DNA of 64,000 nt, from NCBI GenBank assembly GCA_031376385.1, contig JANMDQ010000018.1, positions 1-64,000 of the forward strand. The letters are read 5' to 3'. The translations under genes and the position numbers were made by a program. A model generated the notes under the pieces. It saw nothing but the letters and a program-made list of their open reading frames with translations. It was not told the origin of the DNA and searched no databases. Shown piece by piece: positions 50,874 to 59,653 of the stretch. Source of the stretch: Aquisediminimonas sp031376385. GTDB lineage: Bacteria > Pseudomonadota > Alphaproteobacteria > Sphingomonadales > Sphingomonadaceae. Positions within the stretch are counted from its first letter, which is position 1. Each line of letters opens with the position of its first letter.

Positions 50874-52244
50874 ATGGCATCTTCTGCAGACCAAATGGGC
50901 GCAAGCCTCAGTCTCAACAATTTCGCGCAAGCAACGGAGCTGAAGCGCCGGCTGTGGTTCACACTTGGCGCGTTGATCATTTTCCGTTTTTTGAGCTTCG
51001 TGCCGCTTCCCGGCATTGATCCAGTTGCATTGCAAGCCCAGTTCGCGACGACACGCGGGGGCGTGCTCGATTTCTTCAATATGTTTTCGGGCGGCGCGCT
51101 GGAGCGGATGAGCATCATCGCGCTCGGCGTGATGCCCTATATCACTGCTTCGATTGTGGTGCAGTTGGCAGGTTCCCTGTCGCCTCAGCTTGCTGCTCTC
51201 AAGAAAGAGGGCGAGAGCGGGCGCAAGAAGCTTAATCAATATACACGATACGGAACGGTTGGCCTTGCCTGTGTGCAGGGTTATTTCATCGCCGTTGGCC
51301 TGGAAAATTGGGGCGCGCAGACCGGGCAATCCGCTGTGGTTGAGCCGGGTCTGCTGTTCCGTGTCGCCTGCGTTGTTGCGCTGGTGGGCGGTACAATGTT
51401 TTTGATGTGGCTAGGCGAACAAATCACCAGTCGCGGCATTGGCAACGGCATTTCTCTCATCGTCATGGCCGGGATCGTGGCGCATCTGCCGACGTCGCTT
51501 GCCAACCTGTTTGAGGGCGGACGCACCGGCACTATGTCGCCGCTGCTGATCATCGGCATTGTCATCATGGTCGTCGGGCTGATTGCGTTCATCTGCTTCA
51601 TGGAGCGCGCGCAGAGACGTGTCCTCATTCAATATCCTAAGCGGGCCTCGGCGCGTGGCGGCATGCAGCAGGATAAGAGTTTCCTGCCGCTTAAAATCAA
51701 CACAGCCAATGTCATTCCGCCTATCTTCGCATCGTCGCTGTTGCTGATGCCACTCACCATTGCGCAGTTCGCTGGCCAAGGTGCGGCAGCAGGGGACAGT
51801 GCATGGGGCGATTTCGTCCTCGCAGTCACCACATCGCTGCAGCACGGATCGCCGCTTTACATGACGCTGTACGGCGCGGGCATTATCTTCTTTTGCTTTT
51901 TCTACACGGCCGTCGTCTTCAATCCGGAGGAAACGGCTGAGAATTTGAAGAAATATGGTGGCTTCATTCCCGGCATTCGCCCTGGCAAAAATACCGAGGA
52001 ATATCTCGATTATGTGCTGACGCGGATTACGGTGCTGGGGGCAGCCTATCTGACCTTCATCTGCCTCGTGCCCGAATTTGCAGTCGCGCAGGCAGGGATC
52101 CCCTTCTACCTTGGGGGCACCAGCTTGCTCATTGTCGTCAACGTCACGATTGATACTGTGTCGCAAATCCAAAGCCATCTGCTCGCCCATCAATACGGCG
52201 ATCTCATCAAGAAATCGAAGCTGAAAGGCGGCGGACGCCGTTAA
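50874..52244 (+). CDS. secY: Protein translocase subunit SecY
   Basis: Central channel of the Sec translocon, ten membrane helices in 456 residues. FVPLPGIDPVAL in the first periplasmic loop, LDFFNMFSGGALERMSIIAL, GEQITSRGIGNGISLI and NPEETAENLKKYGGFIPGIR are family marks. The ribosome binding site is weak; the start fits the usual N-terminus. Confidence 0.96.
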   Translation: MASSADQMGASLSLNNFAQATELKRRLWFTLGALIIFRFLSFVPLPGIDPVALQAQFATTRGGVLDFFNMFSGGALERMSIIALGVMPYITASIVVQLAGSLSPQLAALKKEGESGRKKLNQYTRYGTVGLACVQGYFIAVGLENWGAQTGQSAVVEPGLLFRVACVVALVGGTMFLMWLGEQITSRGIGNGISLIVMAGIVAHLPTSLANLFEGGRTGTMSPLLIIGIVIMVVGLIAFICFMERAQRRVLIQYPKRASARGGMQQDKSFLPLKINTANVIPPIFASSLLLMPLTIAQFAGQGAAAGDSAWGDFVLAVTTSLQHGSPLYMTLYGAGIIFFCFFYTAVVFNPEETAENLKKYGGFIPGIRPGKNTEEYLDYVLTRITVLGAAYLTFICLVPEFAVAQAGIPFYLGGTSLLIVVNVTIDTVSQIQSHLLAHQYGDLIKKSKLKGGGRR

Positions 52245-52280
52245 TTTTAGCCGCTAAGTTCAGCTAGGGGGAACCTGCCA

Positions 52281-52925
52281 ATGAATATCATCCTGTTGGG
52301 CCCCCCGGGGGCGGGCAAGGGAACACAGGCGGGCCGACTGGTAGATGGCCGCGGTATGGTCCAGCTCTCCACAGGTGACATGCTGAGAGCTGCGGTAAAG
52401 GCGGGGACGCCGACGGGCCTAAAAGCCAAAGCGGTAATGGAGTCCGGTGCGCTGGTTTCCGACGAAATCGTGTCAGGCATCATTGGTGAGGCGCTCGATC
52501 AACTCCCTGCAGCCACAGGAGTAATCTTTGACGGCTATCCCCGCACAGAGGCGCAGGCCCATTCGCTGGACATGATCCTAACGGCGCGTGGCCGCACACT
52601 TGACCATGTGATTGAACTGGAAGTGAATGAGGATGAACTGGTCACGCGGATAGTAGGGCGGTTCACCTGCGGCAATTGCGGGGCGGGCTATCATGACAGC
52701 TTCCACTTGCCGACATCACCCGGCATCTGCGACAAATGCGGCGGTACAGAGTTTAAGCGTCGGCCCGACGATAATGAGGAAACTGTCCGCACCCGTATGG
52801 CCGAATATCGCGGCAAAACGGCGCCGATCCTGCCGATTTATGAAGCGCGTGGCCTGGTAAGCCGTGTTGATGGCATGGCTGATATGGAGTCAGTAAGCTC
52901 CGCAATAGGAGCGATCCTTGCATAA
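52281..52925 (+). CDS. adk: Adenylate kinase with zinc-binding lid
   Basis: Catalyses ATP + AMP to 2 ADP. 214 residues, P-loop GPPGAGKGT (7-15), DGYPRTEAQA and the long lid. The lid carries Cys130-x2-Cys133 and Cys150-x2-Cys153, a zinc site as in Gram-positive enzymes. It ends the ribosomal cluster; its stop lies within the next gene's first codons. Confidence 0.96.
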   Translation: MNIILLGPPGAGKGTQAGRLVDGRGMVQLSTGDMLRAAVKAGTPTGLKAKAVMESGALVSDEIVSGIIGEALDQLPAATGVIFDGYPRTEAQAHSLDMILTARGRTLDHVIELEVNEDELVTRIVGRFTCGNCGAGYHDSFHLPTSPGICDKCGGTEFKRRPDDNEETVRTRMAEYRGKTAPILPIYEARGLVSRVDGMADMESVSSAIGAILA

Positions 52926-53694
52926 GCTGCTTATCGCGACTGCATTGGCATTGGTGAGCGCTGGGCCAGCCGCAGCGGACGATTTTACGCCATCCCTGTT
53001 CAAGACTTGGGCAGACGCTCGCATTGGCACAGGGCAGCCTGTTTATTGGTATTCGGTCGGCACTGTCCGATCATACCCAGACGGAAAATTGCTGTACCGC
53101 ATGGAAGGCTATGACACAGCCCGAGTTGGCTATCCAGATCCGGCGAAGCGGATCGTTCACCAATATAACCGCAAAATCTACATCGCGCGTCACCCAGACA
53201 CCAACGCTGTCTTGCGCGAATGGAATGGCAAAAAGGTTGAACCCATCGCTTACCCGTATCAGTTTATCACATACGAACTGAAAGGGACTGCCGTCGAGAC
53301 TATGGTAGAGCAGGGCTCTGGCACGAGCGTTCGCCGTATCGGCCCGGGCAAGGACATCATCGTCCGCACCTTAGGCGACGCAACGGTTTTTACGGCTCCT
53401 GTCTATCTCGATTTTCCCATCGGCGGGGGCAAACGGTATCAGGCGTTTGAGAATTATGATTTCTTCATCCAACCCAAGGGTAAGGTAAAGGTGCCGCATC
53501 AACTCAGCTGGCTGCGTTATGGCAACGCGCCAGATTGGGCGGGCGGCGGCCTCACCATCATGCATTTGGTCACATGGCGGATTGACCGGTATCAAGATGT
53601 TCCTGCAACACTGCGCGACTATATTGAGAGCGACGCGCCACTGTGGAAAGCACCGCCGGCGGATCTTGCCGATATCCGCAGGTTACAAAAATAA
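52918..53694 (+). CDS. DUF1838 family exported protein, TTG start
   Basis: 258-residue protein of unknown function. N-terminal signal peptide (LLIATALALVSAGPAAADD, cleaved near residue 21), then DUF1838-type sequence (GTGQPVYWYSVGTVRSYPDG, FENYDFFIQP and a WAGGGLTIMHLVTWR region). The TTG at 52918 has AGGAG six bases upstream and overlaps the adk stop, so it is translated from the adk transcript. DUF1838 proteins are not normally ribosomal-cluster members, so this looks like a rearrangement. Confidence 0.75.
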   Translation: MHKLLIATALALVSAGPAAADDFTPSLFKTWADARIGTGQPVYWYSVGTVRSYPDGKLLYRMEGYDTARVGYPDPAKRIVHQYNRKIYIARHPDTNAVLREWNGKKVEPIAYPYQFITYELKGTAVETMVEQGSGTSVRRIGPGKDIIVRTLGDATVFTAPVYLDFPIGGGKRYQAFENYDFFIQPKGKVKVPHQLSWLRYGNAPDWAGGGLTIMHLVTWRIDRYQDVPATLRDYIESDAPLWKAPPADLADIRRLQK

Positions 53695-53806
53695 CCGGGC
53701 TTCCCATCTCGGAAATCCCTGCTAATCTCAACTCACACGTAACGGCCTCAATCGAAGGCTGATCGACTGGGCCGCACAAACAATCATCCTGTTAGGGGGA
53801 AGTGCA

Positions 53807-55162
53807 ATGGCCGTGTCTGATCATGTTGATCTCAATACATTTGTTGAAGGTGTAAAGAAGCGTAATCCGGGGCAACCGGAATTCGTCCAGGCCGTGACGG
53901 AGGTTGCCGAGGATATATTCGGCTTCATGGAAGATAAAGAGCAATATCATACCGGCCAAATCCTCCGTCGTATTGCAGAACCTGACCGCGTGATCAGCTT
54001 TCGCGTCTGCTGGCAGGATGATAAAGGCAATATCCGCGTGCAGCGCGGCTGGCGGGTTCAGAATAACAACGCGATTGGCCCTTATAAGGGCGGCATTCGC
54101 TTTCACCCCTCCGTCACGGAATCGGTTCTGAAATTCCTCGCCTTTGAACAGACGTTCAAAAATGCGCTTACTGGCCTTCCGATGGGCGGCGGCAAGGGCG
54201 GATCAAATTTCAATCCCAAAGGCAAATCTGATGGCGAAGTGATGCGCTTCTGCCAATCGCTGATGACGGAGCTTTACCGCCACATCGGCGCGGACGTAGA
54301 TGTGCCCGCCGGTGACATTGGCGTGGGTGGTCGTGAAATTGGTTATATGTTTGGCCAGTATAAGCGGATCACGGGCGAATTTACCGGCGTGCTCACTGGT
54401 AAAGGCTTGGAATATGGTGGCTCGCTTATTCGCACAGAGGCCACAGGGTACGGGGCAACCTATTTCCTCCAGAATATGCTGTCGACCAAAGGCCAGTCAC
54501 TGGAGGGTAAGACGGCGGTTGTGTCTGGCTCTGGCAATGTGGCGACACACGCGGCGGAAAAAATCACGCGACTGGGCGGCAAAGTGCTCACGCTGAGCGA
54601 TAGCGCGGGCTTCATCCATGATCCTGATGGCATCACTCAAGAGAAAATCGATTGGGTGAAGGACCTGAAGAACAAGCGTCGCGGTCGCATTGAGGAATAT
54701 GTGAAGGAGTTTAAGGGCGCGAGCTTCCACGCGGGTAAAACGCCGTGGAGCGTCGCCTGCGATGTTGCCATGCCGTGTGCGACGCAAAATGAGTTGCTGG
54801 GCGCAGACGCGGAAATGCTCATAAAGAATGGATGTATCGCGGTCAGCGAAGGCGCGAATATGCCCACCGATTTGGACGGAGTGCATGTGTTCAAAAAAGC
54901 AAAAATCCTGTTCGCGCCGGGCAAAGCTGCCAACGCAGGCGGCGTTGCGGTCTCTGGCTTAGAAATGAGCCAGAACAGCGCACGGATATCGTGGAAAGAG
55001 GAAGAACTCCAACGCCTCCTCCTTGACATCATGTCCGGCATCCACAGCCGCTGCCAGGAATATGGCACGGATAAGGATGGCTATTGCGATTATGTGAAAG
55101 GCGCAAACATCGGCGGGTTCAAGAAGGTCGCCGACGCCATGTTAGCCTTTGGGGTAGTGTAG
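53807..55162 (+). CDS. gdhA: NADP-type glutamate dehydrogenase
   Basis: Reductive amination of 2-oxoglutarate to glutamate. 451 residues, hexameric class: RVQRGWRVQNNNAIGPYKGG, the catalytic Lys in LPMGGGKGGSNFNPKG, and GSGNVATHAAEKITRLGGK in the nucleotide fold. AGGGGGAAGTGCA precedes ATG 53807. A hairpin (55197-55220) follows. Confidence 0.93.
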   Translation: MAVSDHVDLNTFVEGVKKRNPGQPEFVQAVTEVAEDIFGFMEDKEQYHTGQILRRIAEPDRVISFRVCWQDDKGNIRVQRGWRVQNNNAIGPYKGGIRFHPSVTESVLKFLAFEQTFKNALTGLPMGGGKGGSNFNPKGKSDGEVMRFCQSLMTELYRHIGADVDVPAGDIGVGGREIGYMFGQYKRITGEFTGVLTGKGLEYGGSLIRTEATGYGATYFLQNMLSTKGQSLEGKTAVVSGSGNVATHAAEKITRLGGKVLTLSDSAGFIHDPDGITQEKIDWVKDLKNKRRGRIEEYVKEFKGASFHAGKTPWSVACDVAMPCATQNELLGADAEMLIKNGCIAVSEGANMPTDLDGVHVFKKAKILFAPGKAANAGGVAVSGLEMSQNSARISWKEEELQRLLLDIMSGIHSRCQEYGTDKDGYCDYVKGANIGGFKKVADAMLAFGVV

Positions 55163-55196
55163 GGAAAATCGGGTCGCGTCGTAGGGGAATAGGGAA

Positions 55197-55220
55197 GGGG
55201 CGTGATTGCAGTCACGCTCC
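55197..55220 (+). terminator. Hairpin after gdhA
   Basis: GGGGCGTGA and TCACGCTCC pair (one G-U) around TTGCAG. No T-run follows, so termination is uncertain. Confidence 0.4.
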
Positions 55221-55269
55221 ACCATTACCACTTGAGTTCATGTATCAATGATCTTTGAGGAGAAGTGCG

Positions 55270-55809
55270 ATGGTGACTGTACCAAAGGCTTATAAATGGC
55301 TCCCAACTCTCGACCCGCTGCCTCGCATGGTCCGAGAGGCACTTGCCCTGTTTGGCACTGTCGAAACGCCAGGCAAGAAAAGCAATGTCATCATTATGGC
55401 TTGGGCCAAAGAAGTCAGCGAAAAGGTGCAGCACACCTATTACGCCGATGAAGTCCCTTGGTGCGGCCTCTTTGCGGCTGTCATCGCCAAGCGTGCGGGC
55501 AAAACTCCTCCGGTTGATCCGCTCTGGGCGCTCAACTGGAATAAGTTCGGCGTTGACGCAGGTCAGCCGGCGTTGGGCGATATCCTCACCTTTCAGCGCG
55601 AAGGCGGCGGGCACGTCGGTCTTTACGTTGGGGAGGATAAGGACTGTTATCATGTTCTTGGTGGCAACCAGTCCGATCAGGTCTGCTTCACGCGGATCGT
55701 GAAGGGTCGGCTCAAGGGTGCGCGGCGGCCCTATTATCAAAATCAGCCAAAGACAGTGAAGCCGTATATTCTGGCCGCGACGGGGGGGATTTCATCGAAC
55801 GAGGGATGA
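55270..55809 (+). CDS. TIGR02594 family protein (CHAP/NlpC-like peptidase)
   Basis: 179-residue protein. VPWCGLFAAVIAKRAGKTPP holds the likely catalytic Cys, and GHVGLYVGEDKDCYHVLGGN the His, as in TIGR02594 proteins thought to cleave peptidoglycan or amide bonds. ATG 55270 has GAGGAG upstream; the 55255 start is less likely. Some relatives are phage-borne, but no other phage gene is near. Confidence 0.8.
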   Translation: MVTVPKAYKWLPTLDPLPRMVREALALFGTVETPGKKSNVIIMAWAKEVSEKVQHTYYADEVPWCGLFAAVIAKRAGKTPPVDPLWALNWNKFGVDAGQPALGDILTFQREGGGHVGLYVGEDKDCYHVLGGNQSDQVCFTRIVKGRLKGARRPYYQNQPKTVKPYILAATGGISSNEG

Positions 55810-55823
55810 GGAAGTCTTTGACC

Positions 55824-55908
55824 AAAGTGCTCCGGGCTAGACCCGGAGCCCAAGGGTCACATACTCTTCCGCGCCCCACTGGACTCCGGGTCAAGCCCGG
55901 AGCACTTT
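55824..55908. repeat. Paired REP-like palindromes between convergent genes
   Basis: GTGCTCCGGGCTAGACCCGG at 55828 and CTCCGGGTCAAGCCCGGAGC at 55884 are each palindromic and inverted relative to each other. The right copy is followed by ACTTTTG and the left, read on the minus strand, by ACTTTGG, so they may serve as a two-way terminator. The right copy shares a core with the repeat at 5076-5094. Confidence 0.7.
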
Positions 55909-55933
55909 TGTGTTAGTGAAGCCGTAGTCGCTG

Positions 55934-57076
55934 TCACCTAACCAAGCGTCCCCACGTTCGCAATTCGTCGACAAACAAATCCGGCACCTCAAACGCGGCG
56001 AAATGACCGCCCTTTGGCAATGTGTTGAAGTGGATGAGGTTGGTGTAGACTTTCTCCGCCCAGCGGCGAGAGGGGCGGAAAATTTCTTGCGGAAACACGC
56101 TGATGCCCGTGGGGATTTCCACCTTTGAGGCAGAGAATTGCCCAAAACTTTCCCAGTAAAGCCGCGCGGATGAAGCGCCGCTGTTGGTGAGCCAATAGAG
56201 CATGATATTGTCGAGGATCGCATCGCGGCCAAATGCGCCGTCGGGATCATCGCCTGCATCGCTCCACCCGTGGAACTTTTCATAAATCCAGGCCGCTTGG
56301 CCGACGGGTGAATCCGCAAGGCCGTATCCCAGAGTCTGGGGCCGCGATTTCTGTTGTTGCGCATAGCCGTTTCCGTCGGTCGCATAGGCTTGCAGGCTGG
56401 CGAGTGAGGCTTTCTCCGCGACTGTCATATCGACCATATCTTCGGGCGAAGGACGCGTGACAGCCATGTTGACATGGATTGCGGCAAGGCCGGTCGGAGC
56501 CTGCGTACCCATCGTCGCAGTGACAGCACTGCCCCAATCTCCGCCTTGTGCCGCGTAATGACCCCCGTAGCCCAATCGCTGCATCAGTTCCGCCCAAGCG
56601 CGACCGATGCGATCCAAATTCCACCCGTTGTGGGTTGGCTTGCCGGAAAATCCATATCCGGGAAGGGACGGCAAAACGAGATGAAAGGCATCCTCAGCGC
56701 GTCCCCCGAACGCAGTCGGATTGGTCAGCGGCCCTACGACATGGCAAAATTCGATGATCGACCCCGGCCAACCATGCGTCATGATCAGCGGCAGAGCACC
56801 CTCGTGTGGCGACCGGATGTGGCAGAAATGGATATCCAGACCGTCAACTTCCGTGACATGCTGGCCCCAGCCATTGAGCATCGCCTCACACCGCCGCCAA
56901 TCATAATGATGCTGCCAATGATCCACGAGCGCGCGAACCTTGGCGAGCGGCGCGCCTTGCGTCCAATCATCCACGCATTCGCGCTCTGGCCAGCGCGTCA
57001 TAGCAAGGCGCGTTTGCAGGGTGTCGAGCTCCGACTGGTCGATGGCGAGCGTGAAAGCGTGGATCGCGGTGCTCAT
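55934..57076 (-). CDS. Epoxide hydrolase family protein (EHN domain)
   Basis: 380-residue alpha/beta hydrolase resembling microsomal-type epoxide hydrolase. N-terminal EHN domain (residues about 5-110), oxyanion-hole HGWPGS (101-106), nucleophile Asp180 in GGDWGS, and His near residue 357 in KGGHFAAFE. Likely converts an epoxide to a diol. It follows dxs by 36 bases and may be cotranscribed with it. Confidence 0.87.
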   Translation of the reverse strand: MSTAIHAFTLAIDQSELDTLQTRLAMTRWPERECVDDWTQGAPLAKVRALVDHWQHHYDWRRCEAMLNGWGQHVTEVDGLDIHFCHIRSPHEGALPLIMTHGWPGSIIEFCHVVGPLTNPTAFGGRAEDAFHLVLPSLPGYGFSGKPTHNGWNLDRIGRAWAELMQRLGYGGHYAAQGGDWGSAVTATMGTQAPTGLAAIHVNMAVTRPSPEDMVDMTVAEKASLASLQAYATDGNGYAQQQKSRPQTLGYGLADSPVGQAAWIYEKFHGWSDAGDDPDGAFGRDAILDNIMLYWLTNSGASSARLYWESFGQFSASKVEIPTGISVFPQEIFRPSRRWAEKVYTNLIHFNTLPKGGHFAAFEVPDLFVDELRTWGRLVR

Positions 57077-57112
57077 GGGAAAGTTCCTAATAGGTTTGCC
57101 TCGAAAGGCCTT

Positions 57113-59038
57113 TTAAGCCCGCACTTCCTCTACAACGCCGATGCTGTTCATGCGGAGAGCCTTGAGCACTGACTCTACAATCGCAGCAGCATCCAGGCCC
57201 GCATCGGCATATTGCTTCACAGGGTTGTCATGTTCCTGAAACTTATCCGGCAGGCGGAGTGTGCGGAGTTTGAGGCCATTGTCGATTAGGCCCTCGTCGC
57301 TTGCCATGGTCAGCACATGCGCCCCGAACCCACCGATGCTCGCCTCTTCGACGGTTACAGCAACTTCGTGAGTGGTGAGCAGTTCACGGATCAGCTTTAC
57401 GTCCAACGGTTTGGCAAAGCGGAGGTCAGCGACCGTTGTGGATAGCCCCTTGGCCTCCAACTGGTCAGCCGCTTTCATAGCTTCTTCCAATCGCGTGCCG
57501 AGCGAGAGTATCGCAACCTTTTTGCCGTGGCGGACGATGCGACCCTTACCAATTTCGAGCGCTATTGGGGCTGTGGGCAGGTCCACGCCTGTACCATTGC
57601 CGCGCGGATATCGAAGCGCAATCGGGCCCGTGTCATGGCAGGCGGCGGTATAAGTCATATGCACCAGCTCAGCCTCGTCAGACGGCGCCATCACTACGAA
57701 ATTGGGGAGCGTGCAGAGATAAGCGAGATCGAACGATCCAGCGTGGGTGCTGCCATCTGCACCCACAAGCCCGGCGCGGTCTATCGCAAAGCGCACCGGC
57801 AGATTTTGGATTGCCACATCATGGACCACTTGGTCATAAGCGCGCTGAAGGAAAGTCGAATAAATCGCGCAAAAGGGCCGCATTCCTTGGGCGGCAAGCC
57901 CCGCAGCAAAAGTCACAGCATGTTGTTCAGCAATACCGACGTCAAAGGCGCGGTCTGGATGCGCCTTTGCAAATTTGTCAACGCCGGTGCCCGACGGCAT
58001 GGCAGCGGTAATGGCGCAAATGCGGGGGTCAGTATTAGCAAGCGTCGCCAGAGTCTCACCGAACACATTCTGATAACTGGGCGGGCCAGCGGCAGCTTTC
58101 GCCTGTTCGCCCGTTACAACATTGAATTTCTGGACGCCGTGATATTTGTCAGGTGCAGCTTCAGCAGGCGCATAGCCATGGCCTTTTTTGGTCACGACGT
58201 GGATCAGGCAGGGCCCTTCTGCGGCATCGCGCACATTTTCGAGGACGGGAATCAGATGCTCAAGATTATGACCATCGATGGGGCCGACATAATAAAAGCC
58301 AAGTTCTTCAAAAAACGTCCCGCCCATGGCCATGCCGCGCGCATATTCATCGGTTTTCTTGGCCGCTGCGTGGAGAGGCTGGGGCAGCTTACGCGCCAGC
58401 CGCTTTGCCAGATCGCGCAGTTCAAGGAACGGGCGTGACGACACCAGCCGCGCGAGATAAGCCGAAAGCCCACCGACCGGCGGCGCGATGGACATATCAT
58501 TGTCATTGAGAATGACGATCAGGCGGTTACCGGCCTGCGCGGCATTATTCATCGCCTCATAAGCCATGCCCGCTGACATGGAGCCATCGCCAATTACGGC
58601 GATGCCGCGTCCGGGCTTGTTGGCCAGCTTGTTCGCGACTGCAAAGCCCAAGGCGGCGCTGATAGACGTGGAGCTGTGCGCCGCGCCAAACGGATCATAT
58701 TCGCTTTCGGTGCGCTTGGTGAAGCCGGAAAGGCCTCCGCCGGTGCGCAGAGTGCGGATCCGGTCCCGCCGCCCTGTTATGATTTTATGGGGGTAGCATT
58801 GGTGACCAACATCCCAGACCAAACGGTCTTCAGGCGTGTTGAACACATAATGGATGGCCGTTGTCAGTTCTACCACGCCTAAACCTGCGCCCAAATGCCC
58901 ACCCGTGACGGAAACCGCAGAAATAGTCTCGGCACGAAGCTCATCAGCGAACTGACGGAGTTGTTCGGGCTTTAGTGACCGCAGATCGGCGGGGAACTGA
59001 ACAGTGTCGAGCAGCGGAGTGTTTGGTTTGTCAGACAT
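57113..59038 (-). CDS. dxs: 1-deoxy-D-xylulose-5-phosphate synthase
   Basis: First enzyme of the non-mevalonate isoprenoid pathway, condensing pyruvate and glyceraldehyde 3-phosphate with thiamine diphosphate. 641 residues. VWDVGHQCYPHKIITGRR, AVIGDGSMSAGMAYEAMNNA (thiamine site) and the Glu of FDVGIAEQHAVTFAAG are present. ATG 59038 chosen over 59047 by the MSDKPNTP start. Confidence 0.95.
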   Translation of the reverse strand: MSDKPNTPLLDTVQFPADLRSLKPEQLRQFADELRAETISAVSVTGGHLGAGLGVVELTTAIHYVFNTPEDRLVWDVGHQCYPHKIITGRRDRIRTLRTGGGLSGFTKRTESEYDPFGAAHSSTSISAALGFAVANKLANKPGRGIAVIGDGSMSAGMAYEAMNNAAQAGNRLIVILNDNDMSIAPPVGGLSAYLARLVSSRPFLELRDLAKRLARKLPQPLHAAAKKTDEYARGMAMGGTFFEELGFYYVGPIDGHNLEHLIPVLENVRDAAEGPCLIHVVTKKGHGYAPAEAAPDKYHGVQKFNVVTGEQAKAAAGPPSYQNVFGETLATLANTDPRICAITAAMPSGTGVDKFAKAHPDRAFDVGIAEQHAVTFAAGLAAQGMRPFCAIYSTFLQRAYDQVVHDVAIQNLPVRFAIDRAGLVGADGSTHAGSFDLAYLCTLPNFVVMAPSDEAELVHMTYTAACHDTGPIALRYPRGNGTGVDLPTAPIALEIGKGRIVRHGKKVAILSLGTRLEEAMKAADQLEAKGLSTTVADLRFAKPLDVKLIRELLTTHEVAVTVEEASIGGFGAHVLTMASDEGLIDNGLKLRTLRLPDKFQEHDNPVKQYADAGLDAAAIVESVLKALRMNSIGVVEEVRA

Positions 59039-59130
59039 AGACCACATTCTTAGCGGCTAGAGTGTGCGCTGTCGAACGGGATTCTTGTGCCCGAGTGTTG
59101 CAGAAATGGTGCACTCTTAGGTGAACCAGA

Positions 59131-59595
59131 CTACCCGCAGTCCGCACATGTCCCGTGCACTTCCATCACCGGGCGCACTGGATTGAACCCTGCTTTGCGG
59201 GCAGCGGCGCGGAGGCCGTCGGAGATTTTGTCATCGTCAACATGCGTTGCTGATCCGCACCCACTGCACACCAGAAAGATGCAGTCATGCATACAGTCTG
59301 GATGAGCGTTGGCGATATAGGCATTTTTGCTCTCCACGCGCATCGCCACGTTGGCGCCGACGAACAGGTCTAAGATGCGGTAAACGCTGTTGGCAGCGAC
59401 GCGGCGTTGCTGGCTTTTGGAAACGGCCTCCGCAATGTCGTAGGCAGAGGCAGGTTTCTCAAACTGAGACAAAGCCTCAAATACGCTGGCCCGCATGGTG
59501 GTCCACTGTTCCCCAGCCTTTTCTAGCGCGGTTTGCGCGGCATTAGACAGTGCTTCGCCTTCGTGGAGTTGGTGGTTATGTGCGGTTGTTACCAT
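59131..59595 (-). CDS. Zur-like Fur-family zinc uptake regulator
   Basis: 154-residue metalloregulator. Winged helix near residues 30-90 (ASAYDIAEAVSKSQQRRVAA, VYRILDLFVGANVAMRVESK), then Cys110-x2-Cys113 and Cys150-x2-Cys153 for the structural zinc, with a His/Cys-rich HPDCMHDCIFLVC segment. The pattern fits Zur better than Fur; this is by family knowledge. The start is ATG 59595; the open frame goes on to 59718 into thiolase. Confidence 0.8.
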   Translation of the reverse strand: MVTTAHNHQLHEGEALSNAAQTALEKAGEQWTTMRASVFEALSQFEKPASAYDIAEAVSKSQQRRVAANSVYRILDLFVGANVAMRVESKNAYIANAHPDCMHDCIFLVCSGCGSATHVDDDKISDGLRAAARKAGFNPVRPVMEVHGTCADCG

Positions 59596-59613
59596 AACCT
59601 GAAAGTAAGGCAG

Positions 59614-59645
59614 ACGGGCAGGGAGCGCAACTGTTCCCTGCCCGT
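59614..59645 (-). terminator. Hairpin after the thiolase gene
   Basis: ACGGGCAGGGA (59614-59624) and TCCCTGCCCGT (59635-59645) are a perfect 11-bp stem with a ten-base loop, just past the thiolase stop on the minus strand and before the Zur start. The trailing bases are CTGCCTTACTTT, a weak U tract. Confidence 0.55.
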
Positions 59646-59653
59646 AAGTCAAA

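Noticed and set aside
55270..55809. Prophage remnant signalled by the TIGR02594 gene
   Set aside because: No other phage gene, attachment site or integrase is nearby; neighbours are housekeeping genes.
59585..59600. GTTACCATAAC dyad at the Zur start as a Zur box
   Set aside because: Too short and overlapping the start codon; it lacks the length and AT-rich pattern of known Zur sites.
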